Assembly (NCBI RefSeq): GCF_024713975.1
Contig: NC_091098.1
Coordinates: forward strand, 12,434,816-12,498,815
Length of the DNA stretch: 64,000 nucleotides
Origin: Paralichthys olivaceus
Lineage: Eukaryota > Chordata > Actinopteri > Pleuronectiformes > Paralichthyidae
Direction of reading: 5' to 3'
Shown: positions 1 to 12,000 of the stretch, piece after piece
Layout of the letters: every line of letters begins with the position of its first letter
Numbering within the stretch: position 1 is the stretch's first letter
The notes under the pieces: model-generated
Seen by the model: the letters and a program-made list of their open reading frames with translations, nothing else
Database searches by the model: none
Told to the model about the DNA's origin: nothing
Position numbers and translations under genes: made by a program

Positions 1-3000
1 TTGTATCTTCACCTGTTTGTAGCCCCAGTGTCCCTCTGTCCTCACAAACCTGCCTGATTCAATATGGGATAGATGAAGAAAACAGAGTGGATTCCCAGGA
101 CTTAGAAACCGGGGGGGAAAGGAAGGAAGCACAGGTTAAGGACGGAGTGAGAACAAAAGAGAAGGGGAACCTGAGGTAGGTAAGTTAGGGGAGGTGAGAG
201 ACGTTACAGCCGGCTGACAGGAAGTGGTTTGAGGGAGGCCTTCCATGGAGTGACTGTTTGATATAGGCACTTACACCACAGTGTTATTGAGCATCTCCAT
301 CAGGGCCTCTCAGGAGATGGTAAATGAAATGCATAGCGAGATCAGATAACTGTACTAGAAGGAAAACAGTCATAAATGGGAAATGGTTCAAAGCTTTTTA
401 TTGTGTTGCTGGAGGTGTGTGAACTACGAAGAGAATCTAGCATAAAATCTACTAAATACTCTGAAATTTTGCAAGTTTTTGTCATTGGTCCACTGATGGG
501 CCTTTGTACAATCAACTTGAACCTAAAATGATCCTATGTACCCTTTATTGTGCATTTTGAGTCATGTGGGTTCAGAGTTTCACTACTCACCCCCCAAATC
601 ATCCCACTAATAGGAGATAAATGCCAAATAGCTTCTGGTTCATGCTTCTTCAGTGTGAGGATCTGCTTCTTTTCTCTACCCATTGTTAATGCAGATTTAA
701 TATTGGTGGGATTTGAATAATGGTTGAACAAAACAAGCAATACAATACGAATTTGATCATGCTATAAATAAAAAGGAAATATATTGTATTTGATTGTGAA
801 CAAGGAGTGAGTTTAGACTTGAGTCTCTTGTATTATAGCAGAGTGAGTCTCAGCACCATGGACAGCACCAGCCTGAAGAGTGTGTCCTGGTTCCTGATGC
901 CGACTCGACCAAACTCTTTATCTGCTGGCAAACAGGCCTGGTTATTTTTTCATTTTCATTTTTTTTGTACTGATGACACATTAATGTTGAAAGCAAATTG
1001 TGCAGATACAAGCAAACATTTCCATTTAATTTGATTATCCCGTACATCTATGTTAGCCAAAAGTCCCAATCCAGTCCCTTTTGAACTGTGACTGAAACTG
1101 TGGCCAAGCCTGTTGTACAGAGTATGAGATCGGTATTGATGAGTAAGTGGCTTCTAGCAACTTCTTCAGGGACACAGTCGTGACCCAAACCTGCTACCAG
1201 ATATTGTCTTTTTCACTGTGGAAGCATCAGAACAACTGCAGCCTGTGTCGTCACACAGTAGAATGTGTTTCAGTAAGTGGGCAAAATCTTTAGTAGACAC
1301 TTTCCCAGTCTGCCATCAGTACCAAACGCCTCTCGCACCAGACTTTACTGGTGAAGTGACTCATGTTTTACTCTAAACTTAACAAAGCATTTATCAAAAC
1401 AACATTTATTCTATTCATATAATTCCAGGCAAGATATACAGAAGATGACTGCCGTATAGGCCTTAGACTTAGCTGCTGTCATGTAGTGATATCATCATAA
1501 CACACACATATACATCCGTCTTTGTATAGAACTAAGACGTAGTGTATTTGCTTAAACCCATAGCCTCAGTATGTCTTCCATGATATGCATGACATGGCCA
1601 TTGACATGGTTATTACATGGTGTAAAGGAAGAAATAACCATGCATGTAACGTCTGGCCTTTTCAAGTATATCCAAATATCTGTGATGAATGAGGTTAGCG
1701 GACATTTAGTGCACTGACTCGTGTCTGCACAGTCTGGCGTCACAAAATGAGTTGCTGGCCACTGTTCATCTTGGCCCTGCATGATCTACGTGAGGTCCAG
1801 CACAGGGGATAAATGCAGCTTTTCGGACAATAACATGCTTAAAAAAATGCCATGCTATTTTTAACTCGACTTTTGTGCCTTGCTTGAGGAGTAGCAGATT
1901 TGCCATCTACTGTGCAACACGGCAACCTGTTCTATTTCCACAGCTGCACACTTGAGGGAATCTGTAAGTGGGAGTGAGTCGCATCCTTGCTGTGGGAACC
2001 TGTTAGCAGATTAGGTGCTAACAGTGGAGATGTGTGCTGTTCCTCTGCGTGCGTACCACTGTCTACTGAGACCACAACACACTCTCCGTTCCTGCAGAGG
2101 GACAGAAGCCCAGTGGAACTGAGCTACCAGCTGCAGTAGAAAGTGTAGACACAAGAACGTACACACAAATGCTCACACTCATCATGGCTGCACAATCTCA
2201 GTGTCACACTTTGTTTGAATATTTCAGGCTTTGACACAAATCAGTGGAAATAACAGGAATAAATTACACACCGTCGCTCACCCACCTGAGTCTTTCACTA
2301 GCCTCGCTGCCACAGCTAACTCACCTGTGCGTAAATCTTGAGGGGGACTGCTCACATATTATCCCAAGCAATTAAAAATGACTGAGTAAGTAGGAGATGG
2401 GATACGTTGATACAAGCAATGACCTTTTCTTCCTGAGCAAGTCTTTTTAAAGATGAGACTTTCTGATATTTTTTAGTCAGCACCGTCTAAAAGTGTAATT
2501 TTATAATTAGAAAAAAGCCTCTCTGTCAAGAGGCGACTCCATTGCGAGCAGCACTTTTGAATATATGAGCGGACAAATGAGTCAATAGAAATCTCGCAGC
2601 TTGTTAGATTAATGTGATAGACAGCGGGAACAGCCTAAGGTATGAAGACCAAGACTTCCATTACTTGATTGGCAGGAGCCTTTTGATGGAATAAGATGAG
2701 ATTTCTTATAACATGAACGTAGCTGAAAGCTTTACTATGGGTCTTCCTCTTCTTCTAATGATGGTGGTTGTGGTTGGGGGAGCGGGTCAGAATGACACTT
2801 TCTAAGGCTCGCATTATTGCGAAGGTGACAGGAAAAGCACTTTAAGCAGGCATGTTTTGGTCCACTGGGTGGATGTGATGGCTGCAGTGGGGGATGGAGA
2901 GGGGACAGCGCCTGGGTCTACATGTGTATATACACTGTGTGCTTTCGCATGTGTGTGTGTCTGGAGTTATCATCTATATTTTGAAAACTATTTTTAACAT

Positions 3001-3329
3001 TAGAGGGCAACTGCACAAACTTTCACTAATATGTTACAGTTGCTTTGAAACACTCCTACTGAATATAAAGACAATTAGTTATACTTATACTGGACACACC
3101 TACATACTGTGAGCAGTTTTAGTATTTCACATCAGATTTCTGTATTTGCATTTTATCTGTTTTAGCTCGGCTGGCAAGGGGTGATGTATGACACATGTCA
3201 TTTACCTGTGTCACAGTTTTCAATTGTCACTGTGTTGTTTGTTTTTGTAGGTAAAGTAGTGATATAGTATTGCAATCAAGTTATCAGATCAATGAGAGTC
3301 AGATTTATAAAAAGATTGGTCAACTATGG

Positions 3330-3530
3330 AACAGAGGATGAGATATTCGATTACTCCCGAAGATACGATTCGCAACACAATGCTAAAATCTGTTAAGATA
3401 CGATATGTTATGCTATGATACAATAAAGTACAATATTCTACTGTATGTTTCAATACAACACTTCAGATACGACATGAGGCTAACGACACAATATTATTTG
3501 ATACAATACTTCAGATACCATATGATACAA
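3330..3530. repeat. Degenerate ATACGATA-type tandem repeat
   Basis: Variants of 'gatac(g/a)ata' recur throughout, for example gatacgattcg, gatacgatatg, tatgatacaat, cagatacgacat, cagataccatatgatac. The units have diverged by substitution and small indels, as in an old minisatellite. No coding potential is visible. Confidence 0.55.
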
Positions 3531-4714
3531 CGCAGAGAGCCTTCCTGCAATCACCACCACTCTATGCTACATTTATTTTTGTCCAGAAAGTGTGAACTCA
3601 CTATGAAACCAGTGAAGAAGTCGCCCTTAGATCTGTGTTCCTCCTTGTTGAGGCTGCAGCAAAGGCTTACACGTGAAGCCACCCACTAGCCCTCATTCTC
3701 AACATCAACATATGGTGACAAACAAGGGCCTCAGGCTCTTCCTATTGGCTGCTGGCCTCACTGACATCATTTCACTCTCTTGATGCCAGTAGCCCACACG
3801 CTGGAGTTTCACAATTCGGCTGTATTCACATAGATGATCTGGAGGCTTGGCCTTTGCAGACTCATGTGGCCTTACACCGTGATACCCTGTCCTCTCGGAA
3901 ATCAGTTTCATCCTACAAGTTGCACTACTCAACATCCCTGTGTGGATGAGCCATCTGCGTTTACCTCAGGAACACAGTTACTTCAGATTTGTTAAGGCCA
4001 GGACTTATTTATTAGAGCTAATGTAGACTCATCAGTTAAATATTATGTTTTTTTTCCTTTATTTCTATTAAGTTAATTCAGCATAGATTGTACAATGAAA
4101 ATGTTGTATTATCGACTATTCTCTCCTTGGCTAATGAAGTATATTGTTGTATAAAGGATACATCTGTTAGAAGAATGAAAGCTTTATAAGAGAAAGCTTT
4201 CAGATATTATTCATATCCATGTTGAGGGGACTTTGCTCTTGCTCCTGAATAGAGTCATTTTGTGTAAGTGTTCATTATTCCATCTACTCTGCCTTTTATG
4301 AAAACACTATAGCTGACCACTGCCATTCTTGATCTCAGCCTCTCTTTCTCATTCCCACTCTTTCTTTTTACACTGCTTCAGCTCGTCTTCCGCCCACTCT
4401 CGTTAGATTCGTTAGCTGGGTGTCCTGATTGTGGCTCAGCCCCTGAGGCAGTGGGGCTACAGACAGATGGCAGCACAGTTGTAAAGCCAGGGGGGTAAAG
4501 AGAAGAGGGTAGCTGGCGTTGCGGTGGCTAAGGAGGTGCTCCATTCAAGGGCACATAGTCAGTTGCCTGGGTGGAAGGAGCAGGCGGCTGGAGCAAGGAG
4601 CCGAGGATCTACAGGGCCTGCAGAGATGATGGGAGTCAAGGGTCCGTCTATTGTTAATTATAGCTGTGATAAGAACACTGAAGCACAAATACAGTGTTTA
4701 GCATGAAAGGCTGT

Positions 4715-5031
4715 TTCAATATTTATTATGTGCTATAAGTTAGAGAGAGAGATACTTGCAGCAGATAAAGTCCAATATATATGAATGTAATGCTAATGTA
4801 TTGTGCAAGGTGGTATAAAACATAATTGATCTATACTAAGATTTGCTGTTTATCAAGTGTTTGTCATTCTCTGCTGATACAGAAGAGTTTAAAACCACAA
4901 CCTTCACTCAGGATCAATAATCTTTATTTAAACTTAACAGAAAAATAATGGGACATTTATCATGAGAATTAAAGAATCCACTGGTATAAAAAAGTTGATC
5001 AAATGTTTGGCCATATTACCCAGCCCTACAT
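4715..5031 (+). repeat. Non-autonomous DNA-transposon-like repeat, copy 1
   Basis: The core 'gtttatcaagtg.ttg.cattctctgctg' followed by 'agaagagtttaaaacca' recurs in the same orientation at 38391-38712 inside a sycp2 intron. This copy ends in 'attacccagcccta', and copy 2 begins with 'gggctgggtgata'. The element therefore seems to have inverted ends built on TAGGGCTGGGYAATA. It is a few hundred bases long with no reading frame, so MITE-like. The left edge is approximate. Confidence 0.5.
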
Positions 5032-6281
5032 GCAAAAGGACATTTCCTTCCTCTAAGCAACTTCCTCTAGTTCTTACAGCATAAGAGGACAGATTCTTTT
5101 AAGCTCATCCAACAGGTCAACAGAAATAGTATTTTATTGTGAAGGAGAGTGCTCCTGACTGTGCTCATTTTCGGTTGTAAATGTTCCGCTGTAACTTGAA
5201 GGATGAATAGTACTTTTCACTGTTCAAGGCCCTTTCAGCTTTTATATTCCTGAGTGCGGATTCCTGTGGAAAGGTTTAAACACCTGCTTGTGAAATAAGA
5301 GGATAAGTACTTCATATTTGTTGTAACAACTTGTAATTCAGATAAGTAATGCAACAACAACATCATTCAGTCCCAGTGAGCTAATGGAGTGATGATTTAT
5401 TCTGCTTTATCATACCCTTTAATTCTTTATGGTCAACACACACAAACAGATGCAGAATCATTCATATCAGCAAACCAAGATTTTGTCCCTTACAATGTCT
5501 CTGCTGAAACAAAACTAAAGATATTTCACATCTCAGTGTGAAACCCTTTCATTGAAAAATCTGAAACACATTCAGAAATGCAGTATCACAGCAGAACAGA
5601 AGAGACTCCACTTAACACGTCATATAATATTAGAGAAAAACCTATTCCTGTTGCTTAGTTCTCACATTGGGCACTTGGGAGGAGGGATATTGTCAGCGTG
5701 AGCATGTGGGGGAGAGGTCTTATACTCCTGAATGTGCTGACAAGCTGGTTAAGTGGGGTGTGGTCCCTGGTGGCACGCTAAAGCGCTCTGTTTTAGTTTT
5801 CTTGCCAAGTTACATTATCATAGTCGATTTTATTCCACTCTTTAATCATTTCTGAGCTCACACTGCACTAATGCAGCGTGAAGCTGAGCAGTCATAGGGA
5901 ACATTTGCCTGCATTGAGGGTTTACATCACATATTTCTTTTTTTTTCTTTAATTTAATCTTTTATTTTTTGTGGAGACATGACACCACCCAGCATGTGTG
6001 TTGGAGAGCACCAAAACACACTGCATCAGCATGACACACGGATTTAACAAATCCTATTTGCATTGCTATATTAATTAGAATGGCACATCATCGCCACATG
6101 GTGCATGTCGTCCATTCATGCTTATCTGACACACATTTGGATACATCCTCATCCAGCGGATGAATTCAATCTCTGTGTGCATGCTTGTGTTTTCACCTAA
6201 TTCCCGGGCTCTGCTCGGACTCCTGTCATTTTCTCTGAGCAACCTCCCCTTCTATGAAAAATGAAGTTACTTGATATGCAT

Positions 6282-6880
6282 TATAAATAGCTGCTCCGTG
6301 ATTGGACGAGCCCAGATTCTCCTGGAAGCTCTTCCGTATAGCAACAGCCCCCTCCCATCTCTCCTTCTAGCCTCTTTTCCCTGGAATCCCCTTCTCTGTA
6401 TCCCCCCCTCCTTCCAATCTCCTTCACTCTCTCAAACCGCAGACAGATCTCGTCCTCCATGTGGCTTCAACCCCTTACCCACAATGCACTAGGTGCTGCT
6501 ACGGCTTTAGATGTGGCAGGCAGTGTCTGTGCAGGGGGTTTCTCGCCTCTTTTCTCTCCTCCTCTCCTCCAAGCTACAGACCGGCTGACTCCTCCCGCTG
6601 GCTCCCACTGCTGCGGCAGCATCTGGATGTGGTCGCCATGGCAACAGCAGCAGGCCTGACCCCACCTTCTCTCCCTTTCTCCACATGCACACAATCTCTC
6701 TCTCTCTCTCTCTCTCTTTCTCATCCTCTCACACAGACGCCTCTACCCCTCCTACTCCCCCTCTCCTTCTCTTAAGCTTTTTTTTCTCTGTGGGGTGCGT
6801 TTCCTTCAAGCTTGACCTGGATTCTGCGTGAGGCGTCACGTCCGCCACGCTGAATGTGTGACAGTAGTGATGATGACACA
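6282..6880 (+). promoter_or_regulatory. TATA-containing, GC-richer promoter-like block upstream of phactr3
   Basis: TATAAATA lies at 6282-6289 and an inverted CCAAT box (gattgg) about 10 bases downstream. A locally GC-rich stretch follows, with a perfect RFX X-box, CT tracts and a CRE-like gcgtcacgtcc near 6834. The block ends in a good splice donor (acaca|gtgagtg) at 6880/6881. This layout suits a promoter with a non-coding first exon of phactr3, which begins coding about 2 kb downstream. There is no direct evidence of transcription, so the assignment is inference. Confidence 0.3.
6632..6645. promoter_or_regulatory. RFX X-box motif GTCGCCATGGCAAC
   Basis: The sequence fits the X-box consensus GTNRCC-(N0-3)-RGYAAC at every constrained position, with a 2-base spacer. 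It sits in the GC-rich block upstream of phactr3. RFX factors bind such sites in ciliary, neuronal and other promoters. Whether this one is used is unknown. Confidence 0.45.
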
Positions 6881-7330
6881 GTGAGTGCATGGTCAACCGA
6901 CCTGTTTCCAGAGTCTTGAAAGGTCAAAAACTCAAACTGGAAAATATCCCTTTTTGTGTCATCTCTTCTGTTTTCTTTCTTATCCTACATTTATTTTTCT
7001 TTCTTTGGCTGTGCCTTTTGTCTGCTTGCAAACCCCCTTTTCTCTTACCACCCTCTTTTTCTTCCTGTCTCACCTACTTTTTCTTTTTATCTCTTTCCAT
7101 GTCCCCCTATCGCTTTCTCCTTTCCTCTCCTTCCTTCTTTCTCCCCTCCTCTCTTCTTCTCTCCCCTCCTCCAACAATATCTATCCATGTGCTTCAGGGA
7201 AGAAACAAGGGGCTGCAAAAAAAAAAATCATGTAAAGGAGTCAGCTGTATCCTCCCTCCTCCATCATCACTGCACTCCACATCACACCCCGAGCCACTCT
7301 ACGAACCCCTCCTCTTCCTCCCCCCCATCA
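6695..7330. repeat. CT microsatellite and long polypyrimidine tract
   Basis: A (TC)n run at about 6695-6716 is followed, from about 6940 to 7330, by a strand-asymmetric stretch made mostly of C and T (ttccttctttctcccctcct and similar). The asymmetry opens all three plus frames, giving Ser/Phe/Leu/Pro-rich apparent ORFs that are composition artefacts. Confidence 0.7.
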
Positions 7331-7389
7331 CAAATCCTTGCCTCCTCCTCGGCTGAATATTTGAACAAAGATTTATCAGTCTCCTGAAG

Positions 7390-9094
7390 GCAGCTATAGC
7401 TCTGTTTTTGTCACATTGACGTATGTAGCTCAAAAATACACAGCGTTTATTGTGCATTTCCTCTTTCTTGGCTGTCTTTGTGACTCTAGATGAGGGCAAT
7501 CCAGCAGCAATGTACGCATGCAGCTCCAGACCCACACTTTGATATGAGTCACAGTCAAGTTTTTCTCTCATCAGAGAAAATTGTTCTCTGTGCAGTGACG
7601 GAAGTACAGTAGGTTGTTACTGCACTCTACAGTTAATCACATACTCTTTGTTTTTATTCCTTTTATCTGAAATATAGTTTATATATGAATCGATGAATCT
7701 CAGTCATATGCAGACATCTCTTGTCTGCATATTTTCTTTTGGGTCTTTTTTTCCTATATCATTATGGAACTTATTTTACAGTATTAGGTTTCTCATGCTC
7801 TGATGTGCTTTTACTGTATGTTGCCATGCATTATTATTTGCATTTTATTTGATAGTTCCATTATGACACGAGAGCATTAGATTCAATCCTCCTGAGACAT
7901 ACAAGCCATAAGTCATCTTGGCTTTGTGGGAAGAAATAACAAAAATACACTGTATCTGCTCTGAGATTCTGTTCTGTGGCATTTTGCAAAATACTCATTA
8001 TGTTCCTGTAATGAGAGCAATTGTCTCCGATAGTGCAGAAAATGCTGGGTCTGGCATTTGAGTATGCAAATCAATGTACCGATCCGATACATTTCTTTTT
8101 ATTATTTTAATTAGTTGCATTTTTCTTTTCCCAGAAATCACTTCTTTAATCTTTGCTGTAAAACAACAGTTGCACTGTACTGCCACTGGCAAGAACTGTT
8201 TTTAGAGGAAGAGGAAGAAGAGAAGGAAGTGATTTCTGGTTGTGTAGCATTAGCCAGAGCTTGCTAACATGTCAGTAAATATTTCTTACTGGAAAGTCTC
8301 ACAGGTAAAATGGCTTTGTGCACCGTATGCAAGACTTCAGTTTCGAGGGGTGGCACTAAGGTTACCAACTACAAAGCCAGCACATAAAAAATCTTCCATA
8401 AGGGTTAGTAGGATAAATCTGTTGAAATATGTTATTTAAATGCACTGCTGTCAGATAGACACTCTGTATCGGCTGATACACAAAGTCCAGGTTTTGGAAT
8501 CGTTATTGGGAAGGTAAAAATACTGTCACACCCTGAAAACATTGATCACTGAGGAGACACACAGTGTGTTGTGTAAGAGCTGGGACATAAAAACATGTAA
8601 CAGTGGAGCATTGGAATATTTTGTGTTGTTTTACCCGGCAGTAAAGTCACACCTGAGTCTCAGGGCCTCTCCTGTGTCTCTGTGCGCTCCGGTGCTTCCT
8701 CCACATTTGGACAGCGAGAGATATTAATTTTGAAACCCTAGGCATCGCTCGGACAGAGGAGATTCACAGGAGAGTAACAGTCACGAGGGAGTGTGCCTTG
8801 ATCAAATGAGTCTTTTCTAATTCAATCTGTTCACAGCACTTGGAGTCCATCATGGCTCATTCAGTGAGGTGAGCGTACTAATTGTCTTCTGCCTTCTCTC
8901 TCCCTCTTCTCCTCCTAAACTTCTGCATGTTTTTCCTCATCCCCCCCACTCCCATGCTCTCTCTTTCCTTGTACTTGACCCATCTCCATATCTCACCTCT
9001 GTCCATTTACTCCTCACCCCGCCTCATCCTCCTGCGACACCTCTCTCGGCCCCTCTCCGGGCTTCTCCCCCATCGCCACTGTCTCCTGAAGTAG
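7390..9094. other. Non-coding sequence before the first recognised phactr3 exon
   Basis: No conserved coding segment is visible. A short ATG stretch at 8853-8869 (ATGGCTCATTCAGTGAG) ends at a good donor, gtgagc, and could be a small first coding exon of phactr3. Its phase does not fit the best acceptor at 9095, so it is not included in the gene model. Confidence 0.4.
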
Positions 9095-12000
9095 AGGTGC
9101 TGGACCAGCAGAGGGTGCTGAGGACGGGTTGCCTGGTGAGCAGCGTCCACACTCCACCCATCCGGCGAAACAGCAAACTGGCCACCCTGGGGCGCATCTT
9201 CAAGCCCTGGAAGTGGAGAAAAAAGAAAAATGAGAAGCTCAAGCAGAGTTCCACAGGTACAGGCCGCAGGGTGGTGGGTGTGAAGGGGAAGCTGTAGATT
9301 CCCAGGTTCCATAAACACATCAACCCACTCACATTGCTCCTCATCCCTTCTAATGAATTGGAGAGAGAGATAATGACGGGGGGACTCTAATCATTTGAGT
9401 TATTATTTTTTATTATTTCGCCAATATTAAAACGTTTACCATGATATCATAACCAACCAGAAACCTAAAAACCCAATTAAAGTTACATTTATTTCATTTT
9501 ATTAATTTCTTTACTTAATTTTATTTTGCATTACTGGCAAATAAAGGCCATTAGATAAATTGACAGCACTAACAGCTGTTGTGGAGGTATTACCAGAAGG
9601 CCTCTGTAATCATCTGGATAAAATGTTTGCTGTAAAATAAAATAGGAAATTGGAAATTATATATATTCTTGCTCTAATATGTTAAATTGTGTGAAATACA
9701 GAATAACAGTAAACAGTGACAACATTGTTAATTTTATTTATGACACAATGTATTTGCCTGAATAATATAGTATGTGTTTTAAGCTTGGTTCACCATCTTT
9801 CTTGCCTTTGGTGGATTAGGAAACAGAGCTGAAAATGGTTCAAAATGTTTTTCTATCAAGTAGCAAGTAGAATATGTTTTTTAAACCAGATGGTTGAGAG
9901 TCTGAGATAATTCTGGAAAAACCTCGGACTGGGTTGGTAAACCGATTTCTAAAACCTACATTTGTTAATCAGCTTAAATTCTTGTTTTGTTGATGTGTCA
10001 CCTGAATTTTCTTTATAGCTATAGAATCAAGATGGCAAAGGTCTGTTGCATAATTGGTCAGTCTGTCCTCATTTAGTCACCTGATCTGTTCAAGGGTGAA
10101 TTCCTGAGCTATTTCAAATAAAATATTCTCCACAAGGGATTTAAAGTAATTCACATTGTAACTATAATAAAAGTATATTTTTTATTTTATTTCACTGTTC
10201 TTAAGGTGAAAATACATTTAAAGGAGATGAGATGGCCACTAACTGCTGTTTTGTTGCAAATGTATTTCAAGTGCTGCCTGAAAAAAGGGTAGTAAAATAA
10301 GTAGAATGTCACTCAGCAGAGTGCATAACTCAGCCAAGGCCCAATACGAAATAGCATTTAAATTCACTAGAGCCGGATTTCTTTTTGGATCTGCACCAAA
10401 TTGTACAAACTCATAAATATCAGACCCCTTCATATGAGATTTTTTTTTTTCTGAGAATTTGTTGTAGATGAACTTGCAATTTAAAAAAAAATCCTGGATC
10501 CACCCACTGATCCAAATGTGCACCAAAATTTAGTGGGTTCTCTCCTGACCCACATTTTTCTATCGACTGTCATAGAAAATCATAAACCTGCTCACAAACA
10601 AACAGAGGGGGGGGGCATAAACCTCTTGGCAGAGGTAACAAAAGTAGGTCCAGCATCGATAGCAGAAACTCTTTCTTTCTATCACTGAAGATAAAGGTCA
10701 CATAATCGTGTTTGTCCAAATTACAGGCATTTTAACAGCTACACACACTTCTCTCCTCTCGCCACAGATGTAGCATTATCCAGTAGCCTTCTATGCCACG
10801 ACCCGAACTCTCCCACCCACGGCTGCTGCTCGGACGGTGCAGTCCTGCTCGGAGGATTCGGGGGATCTTTGAACTCAAACCTCACAGTCAGCAGTGTGGA
10901 ATACCTGGGTCCTGAGGAGGAGCATCCCCCTTCAGGTAGGACAGGACAGGGCCAATAGAATCATAGAGCTGTAAAAGCAGCAAGTAAGAAAGTAAATTTA
11001 AAATAATTTAAATGAGGATCTGGGACTTTCATACTGGACTGGAAAAAACATTGACACACGTTGAGTTTTATGCACACAAAGTAGTGGAGACATGTTGTTT
11101 ACATGTGCCTGTAGAGGGCAGCAGAGACAGCTCAATGATATTTCTGTGCTCACCTGCCATTAGAGGTCTAATACATTTTACACCTCATATTACTGTTTTT
11201 AATTTTAGAATATTTGTATTTACTTTTCATATTTCAGTGATTCCTCACAGGATTATATTTCAGTTATTTTCATTTGCATTTCAGTTTAATTAAGTGTTAT
11301 CTTTTTCATTTCTAACCTCACTGCTGTGTTAAATCCTCCTTTAAAAGCTGCTTCCACCAGTAGTGCCTTGTGTTTGCATTCTTTGCAGCAACACTCATTA
11401 ATACTTAGTTTTTCTTTATAAATGTCCCCCCAGTAGCCGCCCCTCTCCAGGACTGCGAACGAGTGGAGGAGAATGAACCGCCGCAGGAGGAGGTGGGAGA
11501 CGAGAGGGTGCACCCTGCTGGGGATTTACCCGAGGGGCTGCAGGACATGGGAGACCAGGTGGAAGACAGACCAGAGGAGGAGATTCCTCCGGGTACCTCC
11601 CCACCACAAGTACCTCCGAAACCGATGCCTCAGCTGAGTACTGGAGATGGTGAGTTAGAATCTAAGCTGAGTCACGTTTTCCAGCAGGTTGTGAGAAAAA
11701 ACAACTTTTTCCTGTTCCCATTTCCTCCTCAACATGTTCACATCATCGGTCAAATTAAACAGATGTGAAGTCAGGTAGATTGTAGAGTCTGAAGGGAAAA
11801 AGTTTACGTGTTTTGGAACTCTAGCTCAGTGTCTGGAAATAAACTCCGGCCCGTGTGATCTGCAAACTGTTTTGCAGGATAGACAAAACAGGAGAGGAAG
11901 AGACCGACTTGGTTGACAGTGTTTCTCTTCTCCTCCTCCCTCTCTTTCAGATTCAGGGCCTGTGTCGCTCCCTGCTCACCTGCCAAACTCCTACCTCCCC

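Larger units (their letters stand above)
1..6240. other. Non-coding DNA upstream of phactr3
   Basis: No reading frame here has splice context or a recognisable protein family. All open frames are under 100 codons and none resembles a conserved domain. The stretch is AT-rich with ordinary dispersed repeats, two of which are listed separately. It is best read as upstream or first-intron sequence of phactr3. An upstream first coding exon of phactr3 could lie here or before the window, but I could not find one. Confidence 0.6.

Noticed and set aside
6885..7387. Three overlapping plus-strand ORFs of 116-155 codons
   Set aside because: They lie in a C/T-rich tract where stop codons are rare. All three frames are open at once and the products are Ser/Phe/Leu/Pro low-complexity.
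8869..9094. N-terminal extension of the phactr3 exon-1 frame upstream of 9095
   Set aside because: The sequence is a pyrimidine-rich splice-acceptor region. The Leu/Pro/Ser product is not PHACTR-like and the open frame is compositional.
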